NCBI GenBank assembly: GCA_036266975.1
Contig: DATAWZ010000056.1
Coordinates: 1-23,788, forward strand
DNA from: DATAWZ01 sp036266975
GTDB taxonomy: Bacteria; Actinomycetota; Thermoleophilia; Solirubrobacterales; Solirubrobacteraceae
DNA: 23,788 bases
Reading direction: 5' to 3'
Shown: piece by piece, positions 13,946-21,570 of the stretch
Layout: every line of letters begins with the position of its first letter
Numbering within the stretch: position 1 is the first letter of the stretch
Translations under genes and position numbers: made by a program
The notes under the pieces: generated by a model
Told to the model about the DNA's origin: nothing
Seen by the model: the letters and a program-made list of their open reading frames with translations, nothing else
Database searches by the model: none

Positions 13946-14558
13946 CCAGCACGCCGGCGAGATGGCTCATGTCGTTGGCCTTCGACGGCTCCCAGATCAG
14001 CAGCCCGTAGGTCGCCGCGTCGGCCCACATGCACTCGTCGAGCGACGGGGTGCTCGCGAACGGAAGGGTGTACCAGCAGCTCGCGGCGCCGCCGAGCGTT
14101 CCCGCCGGCTCGGTCGTCAGGTCGGCCGCCGACCCACCGGTGTGCGTGGCCTCGGTGAAGTAGCCGCTGACCGCCGCGGCCGGGCTGACCCCCGCCTGCA
14201 GCGCGCCGGCGGTCACCGTGATCAGCCCGGAAGGGGTGGGGTTGCCGTGCTGCACGTAGGGCGCGGTGTCGGCGTCCTGCGCGTCGGGGAAGGACTTCGT
14301 GAACCCGTCGTCGGACGTCGCGCGGGTGCCCGCATGGCCGGTCTTCGGGTCGATCAGCGCGTACGCGCCGATCGCGGGCGGGAAGCTGACGGTCCTCGCC
14401 GCGGGCGCGGTGGCCGCGGGCGTCGTCGCGCTCGTTCTCACCGTCGCAGTTGACGTCGACGTCCTCGAGGACACGTGCTCGGGCGACGAGCTGCTGCCGC
14501 AGCCGGCGAGCGCGAGCGCGGAGACGAGCGCCCCGGCCGACACGAGACGTGCGGTCAC
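13908..14558 (-). CDS. Putative lipoprotein of unknown function
   Basis: This is a 216-aa protein from the GTG at 14558; an alternative GTG lies 6 bp upstream. It begins with a lipoprotein signal peptide: one Arg, a short Leu/Ala/Val core and an LAGC lipobox with Cys at about residue 20. A Ser/Thr-rich linker follows, about 40 residues with many Thr-Ser-Ala-Thr, and then a globular domain. Cysteines at C-W-Y-T-L-P and D-E-C-M-W-A may form a disulfide outside the membrane. No known domain was recognised. Its end overlaps the TetR gene by 38 bp in convergent orientation, an arrangement that could produce antisense overlap. Confidence 0.72.
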   Translation of the reverse strand: MTARLVSAGALVSALALAGCGSSSSPEHVSSRTSTSTATVRTSATTPAATAPAARTVSFPPAIGAYALIDPKTGHAGTRATSDDGFTKSFPDAQDADTAPYVQHGNPTPSGLITVTAGALQAGVSPAAAVSGYFTEATHTGGSAADLTTEPAGTLGGAASCWYTLPFASTPSLDECMWADAATYGLLIWEPSKANDMSHLAGVLVTFRSAMERAAT

Positions 14559-14679
14559 TCCCACACCGACTACGTTCCCAAACTCGACCCCGGGCGAACC
14601 TCGATCGCGTCGCCCGCCGGGCGCGCCGGGGTGACCGACAGCACGTCGACCGGCGCCGACAACCAGCGGCTCACCCGGG

Positions 14680-15337
14680 TTCGGCGGCGCCGGGCTCGCG
14701 TCGCTGGCGATGGACCAGCGGCGCACCCTGACCACGATGGCCGCGGAGATCAGCGCCGAGTTCGCGCTGTGCGAGCCCGACGCGGTGCTCGAGGCGCACA
14801 TGACCGCGCGCGGCGTCTCGATGGACGGCGCGGTCCTCCCGACGCGGCCTACGAGGACGTCCGCGAGCTCGACCTCGGCGCCGTGCGCCCGATGGTGGGC
14901 CTGCCCGACTCGCTGGTGCACAACACGGTCCCGGTCGAGCAGGTCGCGGGAACACGGGTCAACCGCGCCTTCATCGGATCGTGCGCCAACGGGACGCTCG
15001 CCGACCTGCGCGAGGCCGCCGCGGTCCTGCACGGCCGGCAGGTCGACCCGGCGGTGACGTTGATCGTGACCCCCGCCTCGCAGGCGATCTACCGCCGGGC
15101 GCTGCACGAGGGCCTGATCGAGACGCTGATGGAGGCCGGCGCGGTCGTCACCGCGTCCTCGTGCGGGATGTGCGGCGGGTTCGAGGGCCGCCTCGGGCCC
15201 GGCGACGTGTGCATCGCTCGAGCACGCGCAACTTCAAGGGGCGGATGGGCAGCGGGCAGGCGCAGATCTACCTGGCCTCCTCGGCGACGGTCGCCGCGTC
15301 GGCCGCGGCCGGGACGATCACGGGAGCACACGCGTGA
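14680..15337 (+). pseudogene. Broken aconitase/LeuC-type hydratase large subunit (C-terminal half only)
   Basis: Three frames read in series give the second half of a 3-isopropylmalate-dehydratase-type large subunit: SLAMDQRRTLTTMAAEIS in the first frame, D-V-R-E-L to R-L-G-P-G-D-V-C-I in the second, and SSTRNFKGRMGSG to GAHA-stop in the third. The Fe-S ligands are visible in FIGSCANGTL and CGMCGG. Each shift (near 14839 and near 15217) is explained by one missing base. About 200 N-terminal residues are absent upstream, where the sequence runs into the lipoprotein gene's start. The stop overlaps the GTG of the small subunit, so the original operon is still readable. It is a decayed gene unless the shifts are assembly errors, which could not explain the missing N-terminus. 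Confidence 0.78.
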
Positions 15338-15825
15338 CCTCCGGCCGCGTCTGGTGCTTCGGGCACGACATCAACACCGACCTGATCCAGCCGATCCACG
15401 CGATCCTCGCGCCCGTCGCCGAGCAGCGCCGCTACGTCTTCGAGGCCAATCGCCCCGGCTGGGTCGACGAGGTGAGCCCCGGGGACGTCATCGTCGCCGG
15501 GCGCAACTTCGGCACCGGGTCGAGCCGGCCGGCCGCGCGGGTGCTGGTCGAGCTGGGCATCGGCGGCGTCATCGCCGAGACGATCAACGGGTTGTCCTTC
15601 CGCAACTGCGTCAACTACGCGCTCGCGGCGCTCGAGTGCCCCGGCGCGCTCGACGCGTTCGCCGAGGGTGAGGAGGCGTCACTCGACCTCGCCACCGGGA
15701 CGGTGCGCAACTTGACGCGGGACGTGTCGCTGCCGGGGCGCCCGTGGGCGCCCGCGCTGCTCGAGATCCACGCGGCCGGCGGGCTGATCGAGCAGTTGCG
15801 CGCCGAGGGCCTGGTGCGAACGTGA
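15334..15825 (+). CDS. LeuD-type small subunit of a hydratase (aconitase superfamily swivel domain)
   Basis: This 163-aa protein starts at a GTG overlapping the large-subunit stop. It is full length for the archaeal-type small subunit. Motifs are F-G-H-D-I-N-T-D16 near the start and G-R-N-F-G-T-G-S-S-R65, the substrate-binding swivel loop. With a large subunit it would isomerise or hydrate an unsaturated di- or tricarboxylate. Its partner gene is broken, so it is probably an orphan unless a large subunit elsewhere complements it. Its stop overlaps the start of the lyase-like pseudogene (GTGA). The set of large plus small hydratase subunits plus a PEP-mutase-family lyase matches the arrangement used for dimethylmaleate hydratase and dimethylmalate lyase in nicotinate fermentation; methylisocitrate-type substrates are equally possible. 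Confidence 0.86.
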   Translation: MTSGRVWCFGHDINTDLIQPIHAILAPVAEQRRYVFEANRPGWVDEVSPGDVIVAGRNFGTGSSRPAARVLVELGIGGVIAETINGLSFRNCVNYALAALECPGALDAFAEGEEASLDLATGTVRNLTRDVSLPGRPWAPALLEIHAAGGLIEQLRAEGLVRT

Positions 15826-16541
15826 CCGCGCCGCAGACCCTGCGGGCGCTGCTGCAGGAGGGCACGCTGCTCGCCGGCTCCTGCTATGACGGCATCTCCG
15901 CGGCGGTGCTCGAAGAGGTCGGCTTCCGGTGCCTGACCATTTCCGGCGCGGGCGTCGCGGCGAGCCTGGTCGGAGTGCCCGACCGCGGGCTCGTGACCCA
16001 GACCGAGATGGTCGGCGTCGCCTCGCGCCTGGCCCGGCGGGCGGGCGGGCCGATGATCGCCGACATCGACCGGCGAGTTCGTGCAGAAGATCCGTGCGGC
16101 GGTGCGCGCCCGCGGCGACTCGGGTCTGGTCGTGATCGCCCGGACGGACGCGATCGCCACCGACGGTCTGGACGAGGCGATCGACCGCGCCAACCGCGCG
16201 CTCGACGCCGGCGCCGACGTCGCGTTCGTCGAGGCGCCCACCTCGGGCGAGCAGATCGAGGCGATCGCCGAGCGCGTCCACGGCCGCACGATGTTCAACC
16301 TCGCCACCGGCGGGCGCAGCCCGAGCCTCCCGCTCGCCGAGCTGAGCGACCTCGGCTACGACCTCGTGATCGTGCCACGATCGCCATGTACCCCGCGATC
16401 GACGCGATCCGCCGCACGGCGCGCGCCGTGCTCGAGTCCGGCACCGACGAGCCCCTCCAGGCCTTCGGCCTCTCGCCGGGCGACCTGTTCGCACTGGTCG
16501 GGATGGAGCGCTGGACCGAGCTGGAGCGCGAGCTCCGGTAG
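15822..16541 (+). pseudogene. Broken isocitrate-lyase/PEP-mutase family lyase with internal deletion
   Basis: From the GTG at 15822 the first frame gives the family N-terminus: LLAGSCYDGISAAVLEEVGF, then T-I-S-G-A-G-V-A-A-S-L-V-G-V-P-D and G-P-M-I-A-D-I-D. At about 16070 the text jumps to another frame at EFVQKIRAAVRARGDSG and VVIARTDAIATDG. Between them the family normally has some 35-40 residues with the GYGN loop and the K-[KR]-C-G-H catalytic motif, and these are gone. A second shift near 16374 leads to ATIAMYPAIDAIRRTARAVL and ELERELR-stop. With the catalytic loop deleted, the product cannot be a working lyase. It ends 8 bp from the convergent acyl-CoA dehydrogenase stop. Confidence 0.8.
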
Positions 16542-16549
16542 CGCGCCGC

Positions 16550-17710
16550 TCAGCGAGCGTAGGGCAGGAAGTCGGCGCCGAACAGCTCTCGGGCGATGAT
16601 CATCTTCTGAACCTGCGCGGTGCCGTCGGCGATCTCAATCGCCATCACGTCGCGCAGCCGCTGCTCGAAGGGCAACTCGGTGGTGTAGCCGTAGTTGCCG
16701 TGCATGAGCAGGCAGTCGTGCACGGCCGCGGTGGCGGCCTGGGCACCGAACCACTTCGCCATCGCCGCATGCGCGGTGTGCGCGGTACCGGCGCCGCGCC
16801 CGCACAGGGCCGCGTAGCAGAGCAGGCGGGCCGCCTCCAGGCGCGTGGCGTGCTCGGCCAGCGGGAAGGAGATGCCCTCGAAGCGGGCCAGCGGAGCGCC
16901 GAAGGCCGAGCGCTCGCGCGCGTAGCGGACGGTGTCGTCGATGGCCACGCTCGCGCAACCGACCGCCGTGAGGACGAGCAGCGGCCGGGTGAAGTCGAAG
17001 CCGCTGAGCACGGTGCGAAAGGCCGCCCCCTCGGCGCCGACCAGCGCCTCGGCGGACACGCGAACCTCCTCGAGGGCGAGGGTGCCGCGCCCCAGGGACC
17101 GCCAGCCGGTGTCGTGCATGCTCGCCGTGGCGATCCCCGGCGCGTCGAGCGGGACGACGAAGGCCGACACGCCCACCGCCGCCCCGTCGCGCACGGTGCG
17201 GGCGAGCAGCAGGATCGCCTCGGACTCCCCAAGCATCGTCACCGAGGTCTTCTCACCGCTGATCGAGTAGCCGTCCGCGTCCGCCACCGCGGTCGTGCGC
17301 ATCGCCGCGGCGTCCGACCCCGAGCCGGGTTCGGTCAGGCCGAAGGCGAGGTAGATCTCCCCGCTCAGCAAGGGGCCGAGCAACCGCTCGCGGACCGGCT
17401 CGGTCGCGAACTCGGAGATCAGCGCCGAGGTGAACATCGGGATGATGGCCGCGTTGGCGAGGTTCGAGTCGCCGTAGGCGAGCTCTTCGACGACCACGCC
17501 GGCCGTCAGGTAATCGGGCGCGCCAAGCGGGTTGTGCTCGTCCTGGGTGAGCACGCCGAGCGCGCCCAGTTCGGCGACGCGCCGGTGCAGCTCCCAGGGG
17601 AAGTCCGACGAGCGCGCCCGGTCGAGATAGCCGGGCGCGAGCGCGCTGCGCGCAAACTCGCGTACGGTGTCGCGAATCGCCCGCTGCTCCGAGCTGAGCT
17701 CGAAGTCCAT
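16550..17710 (-). CDS. Acyl-CoA dehydrogenase with Asp in place of the catalytic Glu
   Basis: This 386-aa protein (ATG at 17710) has the full ACAD layout: N-terminal helices (DFELSSEQRAIRDTVREFAR), the FAD/substrate loop A-F-G-L-T-E-P-G-S-G-S-D-A, the beta domain with GEKTSVT, and the C-terminal block HGNYGYTTELPFEQRLRD. The usual I-Y-E-G-T motif with its general base reads I-A-D362-G-T-A-Q-V-Q-K. It should oxidise an acyl-CoA to an enoyl-CoA, passing electrons to ETF. Cyclohexane- and cyclohexene-carboxyl-CoA dehydrogenases show altered bases for unusual eliminations, and this gene faces a benzoyl-CoA-reductase-type cluster across a shared operator. A cyclic acyl-CoA substrate is therefore a reasonable inference. 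The 104-aa gene lies 15 bp upstream in the same operon. Confidence 0.93.
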   Translation of the reverse strand: MDFELSSEQRAIRDTVREFARSALAPGYLDRARSSDFPWELHRRVAELGALGVLTQDEHNPLGAPDYLTAGVVVEELAYGDSNLANAAIIPMFTSALISEFATEPVRERLLGPLLSGEIYLAFGLTEPGSGSDAAAMRTTAVADADGYSISGEKTSVTMLGESEAILLLARTVRDGAAVGVSAFVVPLDAPGIATASMHDTGWRSLGRGTLALEEVRVSAEALVGAEGAAFRTVLSGFDFTRPLLVLTAVGCASVAIDDTVRYARERSAFGAPLARFEGISFPLAEHATRLEAARLLCYAALCGRGAGTAHTAHAAMAKWFGAQAATAAVHDCLLMHGNYGYTTELPFEQRLRDVMAIEIADGTAQVQKMIIARELFGADFLPYAR

Positions 17711-17725
17711 CAGCGCGAGACGCGG

Positions 17726-18040
17726 CTACGCCGGTTCGCAGTGCGCCTGCAGCGCCCCGCCGGACGGGTCGACCCAGCCCTTCGAGCGGGCGTACTCGAG
17801 CATCGCCTCAAACGAGGCGTTCCAGCTCGCGTCCCGCACGCGCGGGCCGGCCAGCCGCCTGAGCGCGTCGACCGACAGGAAGGCGTCGCCTCCCGGATCG
17901 AGCCACCCGACCGGCGCGATCGCCTCGGCCAGGGAGCCCTTCTCCCCGCGCACGACGACCTTGAGCGAGCGAAACTCGTCCGGCTCGTGCAGGACGGGCG
18001 CCGCAGACGGCGCCGACTCGAGATCGACGAGGACGTACAT
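17726..18040 (-). CDS. Unrecognised 104-aa protein co-transcribed with the acyl-CoA dehydrogenase
   Basis: The ATG at 18040 is the first good start after the operator region; no strong ribosome site is visible. The product begins MYVLVDLESAPS, has a central V-V-V-R-G-E-K-G strand-like stretch, G-W-L-D-P-G-G-D-A-F-L-S-V and a C-terminal G-W-V-D-P-S-G-G-A-L-Q-A-H-C-E. The GWLDPGG and GWVDPSGG elements look like two copies of one motif. There is no signal peptide or membrane segment. It is the first gene of the arm divergent from the reductase subunits, so it is probably co-regulated with them. I cannot name a family; an accessory or substrate-binding protein of the pathway is a guess. Confidence 0.68.
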   Translation of the reverse strand: MYVLVDLESAPSAAPVLHEPDEFRSLKVVVRGEKGSLAEAIAPVGWLDPGGDAFLSVDALRRLAGPRVRDASWNASFEAMLEYARSKGWVDPSGGALQAHCEPA

Positions 18041-18066
18041 CGGTACGGTAATTCATAGACCAGACG

Positions 18067-18123
18067 GCTTACTGAGTGCAACTCAATAACTTCCGTTGAC
18101 TTGCTGAGTTGCACTCAGTAAGC
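18067..18123. promoter_or_regulatory. Double-dyad operator between the acyl-CoA dehydrogenase arm and the reductase arm
   Basis: Two perfect 19-bp inverted arms, GCTTACTGAGTGCAACTCA (18067-18085) and its complement (18105-18123), flank a 19-bp spacer. Each arm contains its own dyad TGAGT-N3-ACTCA (18073-18085 and 18105-18117). The dyad centres are 32 bp apart, about three helical turns, so two dimers would sit on one face of the DNA. The TetR gene at 21571 is the obvious candidate binder. Confidence 0.8.
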
Positions 18124-18124
18124 T
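18096..18124 (+). promoter_or_regulatory. Promoter of the reductase operon, likely leaderless
   Basis: TTGACT (18096-18101) and TAAGCT (18119-18124) are 17 bp apart and enclose the right-hand operator dyad. A start point about 7 bp after the -10 falls on or next to the GTG at 18131, and no Shine-Dalgarno precedes that GTG. The -10 match is only moderate. Confidence 0.55.
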
Positions 18125-18130
18125 GGCAAC

Positions 18131-19270
18131 GTGACCGTTCTCCCCCAGCAGCTGATCGATGCGGCGGCCGCGCCGCACGACGCCGCGCGCGAGTGGAAGC
18201 GCCGCACCGGGCGACCGGTGATCGGCACCTTCCCGATGCACTTCCCGGCCGAGGTGGTGCACGCGGCCGGCGCGCTGCCGGTCGTCGTGCAGGACTCGCC
18301 CGAGCAGATCACCGTCGGCCACGGCAGCCTCTATCCGTTCTTCTGCGGCTACACCCGCAGCGTCGTCGACCAGGCGACCAAGGGCCAGTTCGAGTTCCTG
18401 GACGCGATCATGTTCGGCGATCACTGCGTGCAGCTGCTCAGCGCCGCCGACGTCGTGCGGGTCAAGAACCCCGACCTGCACGTGGGCTTTCACCAGCTCA
18501 TCCCCGCGCTACGCGACAACTGGTCCTTCGAGAACGCCGAGCGCACGCTGCGCCGCTGCATCGAGGACATCGAGGCCCAGCTCGGCGTGAGCGTCCAGGA
18601 GGACGACATCGCCGCGAGCGTGCGGCTGTTCAACGAGAACCGCCGGCTCATCCGCGAGCTCTACGCGCGGCGCCGGGCGGGCGAGATCGCCCTCAGCGGC
18701 CGCGAGATGCAGATGATCGTCAAGTCCTCGATGGTGATGGACAAGGCCGAGCACACCGCGCGGCTGCGCGAGCTCGCGGCCGGCGGCGAGCCGTCCGCGG
18801 GGATGCCGGTCTACGTCTCCGGGCACATGTGCCACGCGCCCAAGCCCGAGATCCTCGACATGATCGAGGAGTGCGGCGCGCGGATCGTCGACGACGACCT
18901 GTACACGGGGTATCGCTTCGTCTCCCTTGACGTCGAGGAGACCGGCGACCCGGTCAAGGCGCTGACGGCCTGGTACATCGCCCGCAACGACGTCGTGCCC
19001 TGCCCCACGCGCCTTGACCCGAGCATCGACTGGGACGGCTGGCTGCTCGAGAAGGTCCGCGAGGCGGGCGCGCAGGGCCTGATCGTGCTGCTCGTCAAGT
19101 TCTGCGAGCCGCACTACTTCTACTACCCGCGGATCAAGCAGGCCTTCGAGGCGGCCGGCGTGCCGCACCTGCTGCTCGAGACCGAGCATGACATGAGCGC
19201 GCTGGGCAACCTGCGCACCCGCATCGAGGCGTTCGTCGAACTGCTGAAGCGAAAGGAGCTGGTGGCATGA
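18131..19270 (+). CDS. Benzoyl-CoA reductase / 2-hydroxyacyl-CoA dehydratase family subunit (BcrC/HgdB-like)
   Basis: This 379-aa protein starts at the GTG that coincides with the predicted transcript start. It has the family's opening V-I-G-T-F-P-M-H-F-P-A-E-V-V-H-A-A-G-A-L-P-V, then YPFFCGYTRS with C72, D-A-I-M-F-G-D-H-C99, a central N-W-S-F-E-N helix region, and a second lobe with VSGHMCHAPKPEILDMIEECGARIVDDDL. The C-terminal K-F-C325-E-P-H-Y-F-Y-Y-P motif is the usual cluster-ligand region. It should hold an Fe-S cluster and part of the acyl-CoA site of a heterodimer with the next gene (ATGA overlap). Length equals that of HgdB and BcrC types. Reductase or dehydratase activity cannot be decided from motifs. 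Confidence 0.88.
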   Translation: MTVLPQQLIDAAAAPHDAAREWKRRTGRPVIGTFPMHFPAEVVHAAGALPVVVQDSPEQITVGHGSLYPFFCGYTRSVVDQATKGQFEFLDAIMFGDHCVQLLSAADVVRVKNPDLHVGFHQLIPALRDNWSFENAERTLRRCIEDIEAQLGVSVQEDDIAASVRLFNENRRLIRELYARRRAGEIALSGREMQMIVKSSMVMDKAEHTARLRELAAGGEPSAGMPVYVSGHMCHAPKPEILDMIEECGARIVDDDLYTGYRFVSLDVEETGDPVKALTAWYIARNDVVPCPTRLDPSIDWDGWLLEKVREAGAQGLIVLLVKFCEPHYFYYPRIKQAFEAAGVPHLLLETEHDMSALGNLRTRIEAFVELLKRKELVA

Positions 19271-20589
19271 GCACGGTGCAGGCCCCCGCGCCCAAGCGCG
19301 CGAACCGCCTGAAGGCGACCAAGCGCAACAACGAGATGGTCACCGCCTACTGGGAGAGCCTCTTCCGCGCGCCCGAGGAGGGCAAGCTCGTCTGCTGGTA
19401 CGAGGGCATCCAGCTCAACCCGATCCTCCAGGCGGCCGACATCGCATGGTGCCACGGCGAGGCGATGTCCGCGCTGCTGGCCGCGCGCAACGAGGAAGGC
19501 CCCGCACAGGACGCCGCCGAGGCCGCCGGCTATGACCGCGAGCTGTGCTCCTACGCGCGCACCCACATCGGCTGCGGCATCCTGACCCAGCGCGACCAAG
19601 GCCCCGACGACGTGATGCCCACGGATCTCGGCCACCGCGTCCCGGCGCCGGACATGATCATCAGCGCCTACCCCTTCTGCTCGACCGGGCAGCAGTGGGA
19701 CGACATGATCTATCGCACGTTCGGCAAGCACGTGCCGATCTTCAACATCTCCATGCCGTGGGTGTGGGGCAACAAGAAATCCGCGCGCTACATGCGCGGC
19801 CCGGAGTTCCGCGAGTCGGTCGACTTCATGGTCGCCCAGCTACGCGAGTGCATCACGTTCATCGAGGAGCGCACCGGGCACGCCTACGACTACGACCGGC
19901 TGCGTGAGGTCATGCGCTACACGCGCACGGCGGCCGAGCTGCGACTACAGGCCATGGACCTCTGCCGCACGACTCCCTCCCCGGCGAGCTTCTTCGAGTG
20001 GACCAACTCGATCGCCCCGGTGAACTTCCTCCCGGGCGACCAGGACATCGTCGACTACTTCGCCGACAAGAAGGCCGAGATCGCCGAACGCGTCCAGAAC
20101 GGGATCGGCGCCGTTCCCGAGGAGCGCTATCGCCTGTACTGGGACGGGATCATGAACTGGAACAAGATCGGCTGGCTGGCCGACAAGTTCGCAGGCTACG
20201 ACGCGTGCGTCGTGTCCGGCCGCTACACCCACCTCGGGTTCTGGCAGCACCCTGACGTCATCGACGTCGACGGCGACCCCCTCGACGGGATGGCGCAGAA
20301 CTACCTCTCATGCCCGATCTCGATCTCCGCACCGCAGGTCATCGAGCTCACCCTCCAGCATTGCCGCGACTATCGGATCGACGGGATGATCCTGCACGGT
20401 GCGCATACCTGCCGCGCGTTCTCCTACCCCCAGTTCCTGATCGGCGAGGCGGTCTCGAGCAACCTGAAGATGCCCACCGCGATGTTCGAAGGCGACATGG
20501 TCGACGAGTCCTTCTACCAGGACGAGCTGGTCAACTCGCGCGTGGAGGCGATGCTCGAGCAGATCGACGCCAGGCGGGCACGCGCGTGA
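19267..20589 (+). CDS. Benzoyl-CoA reductase / 2-hydroxyacyl-CoA dehydratase family subunit (BcrB-like)
   Basis: This 440-aa protein overlaps the previous stop (ATGA) and the next start (GTGA). It carries W-C-H-G-E-A near 61-66, the cluster-ligand block C94-S-Y-A-R-T-H-I-G-C103-G, ISAYPFC138STGQQWDD and a C-terminal LHGAHTCRAFSYPQ with MFEGDMVDESFY, the closing motif of the family. Its length is close to BcrB (about 436). It lacks the glycine-rich GGAWTFDALP-type opening I associate with bzd-type O subunits and reads VCWYEGIQLNPI instead, so it is not a standard bzd enzyme. It forms the catalytic heterodimer with the gene before it, which needs electrons from the ATPase encoded next. It should be oxygen-sensitive. 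Confidence 0.87.
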   Translation: MSTVQAPAPKRANRLKATKRNNEMVTAYWESLFRAPEEGKLVCWYEGIQLNPILQAADIAWCHGEAMSALLAARNEEGPAQDAAEAAGYDRELCSYARTHIGCGILTQRDQGPDDVMPTDLGHRVPAPDMIISAYPFCSTGQQWDDMIYRTFGKHVPIFNISMPWVWGNKKSARYMRGPEFRESVDFMVAQLRECITFIEERTGHAYDYDRLREVMRYTRTAAELRLQAMDLCRTTPSPASFFEWTNSIAPVNFLPGDQDIVDYFADKKAEIAERVQNGIGAVPEERYRLYWDGIMNWNKIGWLADKFAGYDACVVSGRYTHLGFWQHPDVIDVDGDPLDGMAQNYLSCPISISAPQVIELTLQHCRDYRIDGMILHGAHTCRAFSYPQFLIGEAVSSNLKMPTAMFEGDMVDESFYQDELVNSRVEAMLEQIDARRARA

Positions 20590-21554
20590 GCGACGCGCTC
20601 GAGAACGAAGCGGCGAGGGGCCCGGCTCGCCGGTCTCCGCCCGGCTGCGCCACCCTGGTCATGGGCGTCGACTTCGGGTCGACCACCGGCAAGGCGGTCA
20701 TCCTCGACGAGACCGGTCGGACCGTCGGCGCCGCGGTGTCCAGCGAGGGCGCGGTGAGCGACGAGGGTGTACGCCTGGCGATGGCGCAGGCCCTCGACCA
20801 GGCGACCGCGGCCCAGGACGACGTCGCCTGCGCAGTCGGAACCGGCTACGGCCGGCGGATGCTCGACGTCGCCGACCGGACGATCACCGAGATCACCTGC
20901 CACGCCCGAGGCGCGGTCGAGATGGTCCCCGAGGCCAAGCTCGTGATCGACATCGGCGGCCAGGACTCCAAGGTCATCGCGATCGACAGCCAGGGCCTCG
21001 TCGACAAGTTCGTGATGAACGACCGCTGCGCCGCCGGTACCGGCAAGTTCCTGGAGACCCTGGCCCGGGCCCTGAACGTCAACCTCCAGGACATGGGGTC
21101 GCTCGCGCTGCACGCCGAACACACGGTCCAGATCACCGCGATGTGCGCGACGTTCGCCGAGACGGAGGTCATCGGGCTGCTCGCCGAAGGCGCCGACAAG
21201 ACCGACGTCCTCGGCGGCGTGCACGCGGCGGTGGCCAAGCGCACCGTCGGCCTGGTCGCCCGCGTGGGCAAGCGCGAGCCGATCGTGATGACCGGCGGAG
21301 TCGCGCGCAACGTCGCGGTCGTCGAGCACCTCCAGCAGCAACTCGACTGCACGCTGATCCTGCCCGAGCGCCCCCAGCTCGCCGGCGCGCTCGGCGCCGC
21401 CCTGTTCGCCCTGGACGACCTGCGCCAGCGCGACGCCACGCGACGCGAGGCCGACGATGCCGTCGAGCGCGACCTCGAGCAGGCCGCCGCCGAGCTGCAG
21501 AACTGCGCACCAGCGTGCGCCGCGAGGACGGCGGCCGTCCTCAGCCGTCGCTGA
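20586..21554 (+). CDS. ATP-dependent activator (archerase) of the BadF/BadG/BcrA/BcrD/HgdC family
   Basis: This 322-aa protein has a GTG start overlapping the previous stop. An ASKHA ATPase fold is visible: G-V-D29-F-G-S-T-T-G-K (phosphate-1), V-I-D-I-G-G-Q-D-S-K (phosphate-2) and VMTGGVARN (adenosine). The two cysteines that hold the bridging [4Fe-4S] cluster of the homodimer are C148 in MNDRCAAGTGKFLE and C187 in MCATFAETEVIGLL. It drives single electrons from reduced ferredoxin to the catalytic heterodimer at the cost of ATP. Only one such gene is present, as in 2-hydroxyacyl-CoA dehydratases. Thauera-type benzoyl-CoA reductases use two. An extra C-terminal tail has C-A-P-A-C. Confidence 0.93.
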   Translation: MSDALENEAARGPARRSPPGCATLVMGVDFGSTTGKAVILDETGRTVGAAVSSEGAVSDEGVRLAMAQALDQATAAQDDVACAVGTGYGRRMLDVADRTITEITCHARGAVEMVPEAKLVIDIGGQDSKVIAIDSQGLVDKFVMNDRCAAGTGKFLETLARALNVNLQDMGSLALHAEHTVQITAMCATFAETEVIGLLAEGADKTDVLGGVHAAVAKRTVGLVARVGKREPIVMTGGVARNVAVVEHLQQQLDCTLILPERPQLAGALGAALFALDDLRQRDATRREADDAVERDLEQAAAELQNCAPACAARTAAVLSRR

Positions 21555-21570
21555 GGGGTACGATCGAAGG

